This document shows, in pieces, positions 56,396 through 64,000 of a stretch of DNA of 64,000 bases (position 1 is its first letter; every line of letters begins with the position of its first letter). A model generated the notes under the pieces. The model was not told where the DNA came from and did not search any database. It worked only from the letters and a program-made list of their open reading frames with translations. This DNA comes from DYRB01 sp963709645 (lineage in GTDB: Bacteria > Pseudomonadota > Gammaproteobacteria > Chromatiales > Chromatiaceae). The stretch is from contig CAVPXP010000015.1 in assembly GCA_963709645.1 (NCBI GenBank), forward strand, positions 1 to 64,000. Reading direction: 5' to 3'. The position numbers and the translations under genes are program-made.

Positions 56396-56947
56396 ATGTA
56401 CCCCCTACTCGACCGCCTCAATCGCGACCACCGCAACCTGGCCCAGATCTTGACCCTGCTCGACAGGCTGCTGGACCGGTTCCACGCGGGCGCAGAACCC
56501 GACTACGAGCTGATGTGCGAGCTGCTCGACTACATGGAGAGCTACGCCGACCAGATCCATCACCCGACCGAGGACCTCATCTTCGGGCGCCTGATCGAGG
56601 CCGGCGGGGAAAGCCCCCTGGTCCTCGGTATCCTCATGAACCAGCACCAGCAGATCCCGCAGATGAACCGGCGTTTCCGCAACAGCCTGGACGGCATCGT
56701 CCACGGCGATGTGCTGTTGCGCGACGAGGTGGAGACCCAGGGACGCGAGCTGGTGCGCGCCCTGTGGAATCACATGACCATCGAGGACACCGAGGCATTC
56801 CCACTGGCCCAGGAGCGCCTCTCCGCAGCGGATTGGGACGAGCTGGACCGCATGAGCCCCAGGGCCGACGACCCCGTTTTTGCCGCCCCGGACCCGGCGC
56901 GCTTCCGGGCCCTGTTCGCCGAGCTGGCGGCCGAGGCCAGGCCCTGA
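56396..56947 (+). CDS. Hemerythrin HHE-domain protein
   Basis: This 183-residue four-helix protein has the iron-binding histidines in NRDHRNL, DQIHHPTEDLIF, MNQHQQIP and LWNHMTIEDTEAF. A di-iron O2- or NO-sensing/storage role is usual for the family. The start at 56396 has GGAGGAA upstream. The stop TGA overlaps the ATG of the next gene (56947), so the two are coupled. Confidence 0.9.
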   Translation: MYPLLDRLNRDHRNLAQILTLLDRLLDRFHAGAEPDYELMCELLDYMESYADQIHHPTEDLIFGRLIEAGGESPLVLGILMNQHQQIPQMNRRFRNSLDGIVHGDVLLRDEVETQGRELVRALWNHMTIEDTEAFPLAQERLSAADWDELDRMSPRADDPVFAAPDPARFRALFAELAAEARP

Positions 56948-57885
56948 TGTCAGAACCCGGCGGCGCGGAGCCGGCGCGCTGCTTCGGCCTGCGCAGGGTC
57001 AACCCCTTCCTCGGGGCCATTGCCGTCGTCAAGACCGACAGCGCCCGGGCACTGAGCCTCGACGGGGTGAACTGGCAGATTCAGATCCTCGCGCACCCAC
57101 CGAGGGGCCTCTGGACCGGCGCCGGCGACAGCGACAAGCTCCAGTATTTCCGCTTCGGGGTCTGGTCCGAGACCCAGGGCCTGAAACGGGTTCCGCTCAA
57201 TCCCATCCTCGACCTGGGCCATATGCTCAAGGCCTCCCAAGCCCTTTGCGAGCAGGTCGCCACCAACCTGCACAAGGTTCCCTTCCCCTTGGGTCCGGAG
57301 CTGGAGCAATGGCTGCTGGACGCCGACGGCGCCCCCCTGGCCCTGATCGCCACCACTTTAGACCCGACCGGCCTGGCGGAGGCGAGCGCCACCGACTGGA
57401 GCGGCGGCGGGCGTGGAGACCGCCCCTTTCTCTCGCCCACCCTGGCCGGACCTGGGACAGCCAGCACGAACCGGCTGACACACATCGAGGTCCTGGAGCG
57501 ACTGGTCCGCGAGACAGCCGGGCGGCCGCGCGCAGCCCAGTGGTTCCGCAGCGACCACAACGTCCAGATCGGGCTCGAAGCGGGTGCTCCGCCTGGGCTC
57601 GCCGGGCGCGCCCTCCCACAGGCCGCTTTCCCCCTCCTCACCCTCCGCACCGAATGGCCGGACGACCGCGATGCAGGGCTGGTGGCGGACTACATTGCGT
57701 GGCTCTCGCCCTATCTGCTGACCCTTCAGAACCTGCCGGACGAAACCCGCCGAAGCCTCGAGAAGAAAGCCGTCCGTCATGCACTGGTCGTGGACGACCT
57801 CTGGCGCCTCTACCCACGGGTCCTCGATCCCGGCCTTGTGGCTCAGGCCCGAGTTGAAGCCAAGCTGCGCCGTTCCCACGCCTGA
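56947..57885 (+). CDS. Conserved hypothetical protein (about 312 aa)
   Basis: I do not recognise a family. The product begins MSEPGGAEPARCFGLRRVNP and has GVNWQIQILAHPPRGLW, FRFGVWSETQGLKRVPLNPI and WFRSDHNVQIGLEAGAPPGL. There is no signal peptide or membrane helix. The start overlaps the hemerythrin stop by one base, so the two are probably made together. The stretch FFVLGPDL-like segments are absent and no catalytic motif is evident. Confidence 0.7.
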   Translation: MSEPGGAEPARCFGLRRVNPFLGAIAVVKTDSARALSLDGVNWQIQILAHPPRGLWTGAGDSDKLQYFRFGVWSETQGLKRVPLNPILDLGHMLKASQALCEQVATNLHKVPFPLGPELEQWLLDADGAPLALIATTLDPTGLAEASATDWSGGGRGDRPFLSPTLAGPGTASTNRLTHIEVLERLVRETAGRPRAAQWFRSDHNVQIGLEAGAPPGLAGRALPQAAFPLLTLRTEWPDDRDAGLVADYIAWLSPYLLTLQNLPDETRRSLEKKAVRHALVVDDLWRLYPRVLDPGLVAQARVEAKLRRSHA

Positions 57886-58108
57886 TGCTGACAAGCGCAT
57901 TTGCCGCAAATGAACACAAGTTGGCGCGACTAAGAACCCTTGCCTGGAGCGAAATGCGTTCGCCAGGGTCGCCGCCTCGGACCCCGTCAGAGGGCCAGAG
58001 TGGAAAACCCGCAGGGCCGACGCCACCTGCGTCCCCATCGCCACCCAAGACCCGCCAGGCCCGGACGACCAACGACGTGGCGCCGCACCTTGCCATAAGG
58101 AACTGCTG

Positions 58109-59206
58109 ATGAAGTTTCAGAATCTCACCGACTTCCGCCACGACACCCCTGAAAGGCTGGGCGTCCTGCTGGTCAACCTCGGCACCCCGGACGCCCCGAC
58201 CACGGCTGCGGTGCGCCGGTACCTGGCCGAGTTCCTATCCGATCCACGGGTCATCGAGGTCCCGCGCCCCCTCTGGTGGCTGATTCTGCACGGGGTCATC
58301 CTGCGCATCCGCCCGGCGCGCTCCGCGCATGCCTACCAGGCAGTTTGGACCGACCAGGGCTCGCCCCTGCTGGACATCTCCCGGCGCCTGGCCGATACCC
58401 TGGGTCGACGCCTGCGCGAGACCCTGCCGGGACCTGTCCACCTGGAGCTGGGGATGCGCTACGGGAACCCCTCCATTCCCGCGGCCCTGGCACGGCTGCG
58501 GGCCGCCAATTGCCGCCGAGTGCTGGTCCTGCCCCTCTATCCCCAGTACTCGGCCACTACCACGGCCTCGACCTTCGACGCCGTCACTCGGGAGCTCTCC
58601 ACCTGGCGCTGGGTGCCGGAGCTGCGCACCATCAACCAGTACCACGACGCCCCGGGCCACATCGAGGCCCTAGCCCAGAGCGTGCGCGACCACTGGGCCA
58701 GCCACGGCCAACCCGACCGCCTGTTGTTCTCCTTCCACGGCATCCCCAAGGACTACTTCCTGGCCGGCGACCCTTACCACTGCCAGTGCCAGAAGACCGC
58801 GCGCCTGGTTTCGGAGGCCCTGAAGCTGCCGCGGGAGGCATGGGCCCTGAGCTTCCAATCCCGCGTTGGGACAAAGGAGTGGCTCCGGCCCTATACGGAC
58901 GAGACCCTCAAGGCTTGGGGTGCGCAAGGGGTCGGCTCCGTGCAGGTGATCTGCCCCGGCTTCGCCGCTGACTGCCTCGAAACCCTGGAAGAGGTCGCCG
59001 TGGAAAACCGCGACTACTTCCTCGGGGCCGGGGGGCGCGCGTACGGCTACATCCCGGCCCTGAACGACACCCCGGCCCAGGTCCAGGTCTTCGCCGACCT
59101 GGTGGCGCGCCATGCCGCCGGCTGGCCAGAGGCCGAGCGCGAGGCGGACCCCGCCGAGTGGACCCGCCGCCTGGAACGCGCCAAGGCCGCAGGCGCTCAG
59201 GCGTGA
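58109..59206 (+). CDS. hemH: Ferrochelatase
   Basis: This 365-residue protein is ferrochelatase, which inserts iron into protoporphyrin IX as the last step of heme synthesis. Motifs include LLVNLGTPDAPTTAAVRRYL, PLYPQYSATTTASTFDAVTR, LLFSFHGIPKDYFLAGDPYH (with the metal-binding His), and FQSRVGTKEWLRPYTDETL. It ends with a short extension. It is intact and preceded by a 220-base gap. Confidence 0.97.
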   Translation: MKFQNLTDFRHDTPERLGVLLVNLGTPDAPTTAAVRRYLAEFLSDPRVIEVPRPLWWLILHGVILRIRPARSAHAYQAVWTDQGSPLLDISRRLADTLGRRLRETLPGPVHLELGMRYGNPSIPAALARLRAANCRRVLVLPLYPQYSATTTASTFDAVTRELSTWRWVPELRTINQYHDAPGHIEALAQSVRDHWASHGQPDRLLFSFHGIPKDYFLAGDPYHCQCQKTARLVSEALKLPREAWALSFQSRVGTKEWLRPYTDETLKAWGAQGVGSVQVICPGFAADCLETLEEVAVENRDYFLGAGGRAYGYIPALNDTPAQVQVFADLVARHAAGWPEAEREADPAEWTRRLERAKAAGAQA

Positions 59207-59322
59207 GCGGCGAGCCGGCAGCCGTCGGCCGACCGAGCTAAACGCTGGCGCCTGGAAGCCGGCGTCCGGCCGCCGAGCGCGACCCGCGGACACCATCCCC
59301 AACCATTCGAGCGGCACCACTC

Positions 59323-59745
59323 ATGAGCGAGCAGCACCCGAGCCCCACCGACATCCAGCTCCACCAGAAGTCCCGCGTCCTCGAGATTGCCTACGACGAC
59401 GGGGCCCGCTTTCGCCTCCCATGCGAGTACCTGCGGGTCTACTCCCCCTCTGCCGAGGTCCGCGGCCATTCTCCGGACACTGCCAAGCTCCAGGTCGGCA
59501 AGGAGGGGGTCAACATTACCAACCTGGCTCAGATCGGGACCTATGCCCTGAAGATCTTCTTCGACGACGGGCACAACTCGGGCCTCTACGACTGGCGCTA
59601 CCTCTACAAGCTGGGCCGGGCGTGGCAGCCCTATTGGTTCGACTACCTCGACCGCCTCAAGACCGCTGGCCACCAGCGCCAGGGCCCGGACCCCTTCGAT
59701 GCCCTCAAGGACCGCGGTGACGCGCCCGCCGAACTGCCGGGCTAA
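59323..59745 (+). CDS. DUF971 family protein
   Basis: This 140-residue protein has the DUF971 core LEIAYDDGARFRLPCEYLRV, VNITNLAQIGTYALKIFFDD and SGLYDWRYLYKLG, homologous to the N-terminal domain of gamma-butyrobetaine hydroxylases and also found in some iron-sulfur carriers. Its role is not fixed. The C-terminal 30 residues are variable. Confidence 0.88.
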   Translation: MSEQHPSPTDIQLHQKSRVLEIAYDDGARFRLPCEYLRVYSPSAEVRGHSPDTAKLQVGKEGVNITNLAQIGTYALKIFFDDGHNSGLYDWRYLYKLGRAWQPYWFDYLDRLKTAGHQRQGPDPFDALKDRGDAPAELPG

Positions 59746-59821
59746 GACACGGGCCTCGTCTTACCCGCAGCGGCAACCGGCGCCGCCCTGATGCAACGAC
59801 TTGGCAATCCAGCCGAGGAGG

Positions 59822-61558
59822 CTAGACGCGGTACGCGGCATCGATGTCCTCCCGGGTAAGGACTCCGTAGATCCTCGGAATTCCGGGCGCTGCCGGCCGG
59901 GTCACGTAGAGGGCTTCCGCCCCACTGGCCGCCAATCGCTCCACGGCCTCCTGAAGTGTGGCCTCCGGATGCACGGCCGCACACCGACGCCGATCGGCGG
60001 GGATCTCCATCAGGTCGAGCGTCGACCCAGGCTCCGGTATCTCCAAGGCCCGCGCGACGTCGCGTGCCACGAGCACCGCAATCGGATCGAGGCCCTGGCG
60101 CACCAAAATCCAGCGCGGGTGCCCGACCAGAGCAGCGCGTATCTCCTCGTGCTCCGCCTGATGGGGGAGCGTGGCGAAGCGCTGTTCCATGACCGCGCTG
60201 ACGCCGACCCGCTGCAGAGACTGCGCCACTGGGTCCTGCCGCACATCGAGACCGCGGGCGCGGGCCAGCGCGAGGGGAGCGGACTCGGTGCGGTAGACCT
60301 GGCGGGTCAGGAGCTGAGCCGTCACTAAGGCAAAGAGCGCAGGCATGATGACGTGCGGATTGGCCGTGAGCTCCAGAACGGCGGTCAGGGCTGCAAGCGG
60401 GGCCTGCAGCGTCGCCGCCATCATGGCGCCCATACCGATCATCGCGTAGAGCCCCGAGTCAGAGACCTGACCCAAGCCGAGGGCCGCCGCCGCCATGGCC
60501 GTGGCCGCGCCCGCGGTGGCGCCAATCACCAAGGTGGGCCCAATCAGACCTCCCGGCAACCCAAGCCCGAGGGCGGCCGCGGTCGCAACCAGCTTGGCCA
60601 GGGCGATGACCGCCAGAGCGACTAGGGTCCCCTGACCGCGCATGGCCTGGTCCACCGTGTCGTAGCCGATCCCCATCACCTCGGGGACCGCCATGCCGAC
60701 CAAGCCGGCGGCGAGCCCGCCGAGTGCAGCCCTGGCCCAGACGGAGAGATCTGGCAGGACAGCGCTGAAGTGCAGGAGGGCGCGGGTGAAGGCCGCGGCC
60801 AGGGTGCCCGCGACGAGTCCCGTCAGCAGGACGAGCGGCAGCTCGGAGAGAGAGACGACGTGAATGGCGGGAACCGACAAGGCAGGGTCGGCGCCGAAAA
60901 CCACACGGGACAGCACAGTCGCGCTCGCGGCGGCCAGGATCACCGGCGTGAATCCGCTGATGGTGTATTCCATCATTACCACCTCCATGGCGAAGATGAC
61001 ACCCGCCAGCGGCGTGTTGAACGAGGCCGCAATGGAGGCCGCCACACCGCAGGCAACCAGGGTTCGCACGGCGTTGTTCGGCAGGCCGAGATGAACGCCG
61101 AGGAGGCTCCCGGATGCCGCACCCAGGTGCACCCCCGGTCCCTCGCGCCCCACCGAATGCCCGGAGATGATGGACAGGGAGGCGCCGACAAACTGGGTAA
61201 GGGCGTTACGAAACGGCAGGTGGCCCTGGTGGCGGGATAGACGATCCAGGACATGCACGACCCCTACCCCTCGCGCCTGGGCGGGTACCGCCTGCAGCAG
61301 GGCGCCGACCACAACCCCTCCCGCCGCGCAGAGACCAAAACGGAGGAGCGGATCGAGGGCTTCGTAGCCGTCGGTCCCGGGACCCGGCAGCAGGCTCCCC
61401 TGGGCCGTCTCGATCCCGAGGCGGAAAGCCACGATCACCAAGCCGGCGAGGAGGCCGCTCAGCAACCCGAGGGCGGCCAGCAGCAGCCCGCCCTCCTCGC
61501 CCGAGAGCCGGATGCGCAAGCGGTCAACGAGTTGGCGAAGGCGCCAAAGATCGAACAT
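59822..61558 (-). CDS. ClC-family chloride channel/transporter with CBS domains
   Basis: This 578-residue polytopic protein has the selectivity signatures SGHSVGREGPGVHLGAASGS (gating Glu in GREGP) and GLPGGLIGPTLVIGATAGA. SIAASFNTPLAGVIFAMEVV lies between. The C-terminal 150 residues form two CBS-like domains, with GVSAVMEQRFATLP and GHPRWILVRQGLDPIAVLV. Whether it is a channel or an H+/Cl- exchanger is not clear, since I cannot place the internal proton-pathway Glu with certainty. It is intact. Confidence 0.92.
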   Translation of the reverse strand: MFDLWRLRQLVDRLRIRLSGEEGGLLLAALGLLSGLLAGLVIVAFRLGIETAQGSLLPGPGTDGYEALDPLLRFGLCAAGGVVVGALLQAVPAQARGVGVVHVLDRLSRHQGHLPFRNALTQFVGASLSIISGHSVGREGPGVHLGAASGSLLGVHLGLPNNAVRTLVACGVAASIAASFNTPLAGVIFAMEVVMMEYTISGFTPVILAAASATVLSRVVFGADPALSVPAIHVVSLSELPLVLLTGLVAGTLAAAFTRALLHFSAVLPDLSVWARAALGGLAAGLVGMAVPEVMGIGYDTVDQAMRGQGTLVALAVIALAKLVATAAALGLGLPGGLIGPTLVIGATAGAATAMAAAALGLGQVSDSGLYAMIGMGAMMAATLQAPLAALTAVLELTANPHVIMPALFALVTAQLLTRQVYRTESAPLALARARGLDVRQDPVAQSLQRVGVSAVMEQRFATLPHQAEHEEIRAALVGHPRWILVRQGLDPIAVLVARDVARALEIPEPGSTLDLMEIPADRRRCAAVHPEATLQEAVERLAASGAEALYVTRPAAPGIPRIYGVLTREDIDAAYRV

Positions 61559-61683
61559 CGGCCCATTCTACGTGCCGGGGGCGCAGGGCGCGCCCTCGAG
61601 GCCCGATGCCGGCGGGCGCCGGGTCCCCGGATGGTGAATTCAGTGGGAAACCCAGGCTCAGGCCCGGACCAGGCGAGGTCGGA

Positions 61684-62160
61684 CTAGATGTAACGGACCT
61701 CGAGAATCTCGAATTCCCTCAGTCCGCCAGGGGCATCGACCGAGGCGACGTCACCCTCGGCCTTGCCGATCAGGGCGCGGGCGATGGGAGAGCTGATGGA
61801 GATCATGCCGAGCTTGGAATCCGCCTCGTCGTCCCCGACGATCTGGAAGGTGTGCTCCGTATCCTTGTCGAGTTCCAGGACATCCACCGTAGCCCCGAAC
61901 ACCACCTTGCCATTGGCGGCAACCGTGGTCACGTCGATGATCTGGGCATGGGAGATCTTGCCTTCGATGTCCTTGATGCGCCCTTCGACGAAGCTCTGGC
62001 GCTCGCGGGCGGCATGATACTCGGCGTTCTCCTTGAGGTCGCCGTGGGCGCGGGCCTCGGCGATGGCCTCGATGATCTTGGGGCGCTCGACGCGCTTGAG
62101 CCGCTCCAGTTCGGAACGCAGTTTCTCCGCCCCTCTGGCGGTCAGGGGTACCTTGGTCAT
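61684..62160 (-). CDS. greA: Transcription elongation factor GreA
   Basis: This 158-residue protein has the N-terminal coiled coil (GAEKLRSELERLKRVERPKI) with the acidic tip in AHGDLKENAEYHAARE. The C-terminal FKBP-like domain reads FQIVGDDEADSKLGMISISS and ends RALIGKAEGDVASVDAPGG. GreA stimulates RNA cleavage in backtracked RNA polymerase. It lies directly downstream of carB, an order common in gammaproteobacteria. Confidence 0.97.
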   Translation of the reverse strand: MTKVPLTARGAEKLRSELERLKRVERPKIIEAIAEARAHGDLKENAEYHAARERQSFVEGRIKDIEGKISHAQIIDVTTVAANGKVVFGATVDVLELDKDTEHTFQIVGDDEADSKLGMISISSPIARALIGKAEGDVASVDAPGGLREFEILEVRYI

Positions 62161-62256
62161 GCAGGTTTCCTCGTTGCTCGGGCGGAACTCATTGGTTCCG
62201 CCGCGTCTTTGGCGAAGGGTTTGGGCGGGGCCGGGGCGTGGGGCCCCGACCAGGAA

Positions 62257-64000
<1,744 letters not shown>

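Overview
The window looks like chromosome from a GC-rich gammaproteobacterium, most plausibly a purple-sulfur-bacterium relative (Chromatiales). This is inferred from the recC-recB-recD order, DUF2782, DUF1415, greA next to carB, a class I ribonucleotide reductase with an ATP cone, a GH100 neutral invertase and the abundant GC-rich palindromic repeats. No 16S gene is present, so the placement is an inference.

Layout. Bases 1-4.6 kb (+ strand) carry a C25 (gingipain-like) peptidase, a lasso-type RiPP precursor, an asparagine-synthetase-like cyclase and an HprK-like kinase; all but the precursor are broken by frameshifts. Bases 4.7-12 kb (- strand) hold a second lasso-type operon in the order B2 protease, cyclase, precursor, methyltransferase, HprK-like kinase, PqqD-like B1, followed by Uma2, DUF4160 and DUF2442 genes. 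Its precursor is unusual: a lasso-style leader and core are fused to an S74 intramolecular-chaperone domain that keeps the Ser-Lys self-cleavage dyad. The B2 gene is split by a tandem array of 165-bp units. Bases 12.0-12.9 kb hold palindromic repeats and insertion-sequence debris.

Bases 12.9-22.5 kb (- strand) encode RecD, RecB and RecC in an overlapping operon. Bases 22.9-25.6 kb hold an ARPP-1 / ADP-ribosylglycohydrolase / tyrosine-phosphatase operon, a known NAD/ADP-ribose-linked association. A 165-bp MITE-like element lies at 25.8 kb and an inverted second copy at 43.2 kb.

Bases 26-41.9 kb are mostly housekeeping and metabolism: a short-chain dehydrogenase, tRNA-Arg(CCG), Rep helicase, DUF2782, PilZ, an amidohydrolase, a class B PBP/FtsW pair, a uracil-DNA-glycosylase homologue, a phosphoketolase-like TPP enzyme, a four-carbon acid sugar kinase, a GH100 invertase and DUF1415. 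Bases 42-49.5 kb are accessory: small membrane proteins, SpoIIAA-like, DUF6398, an IS1096-passenger-like protein, an integrase-less integron cassette cluster with two recognisable attC sites, a ParE-type toxin-antitoxin pair and intergenic palindromes.

Bases 49.5-64 kb return to core functions: nrdA with an intein and two upstream NrdR boxes, DUF6394 with a two-RCK potassium channel, hemerythrin with an unknown protein, hemH, DUF971, a ClC channel with CBS domains, greA and the 3' part of carB.

Single-base frameshifts are frequent, including in nrdA and recC (one in a homopolymer). Many apparent pseudogenes may therefore be assembly errors, and the broken state of the lasso and ADP-ribose genes should be read with that in mind.
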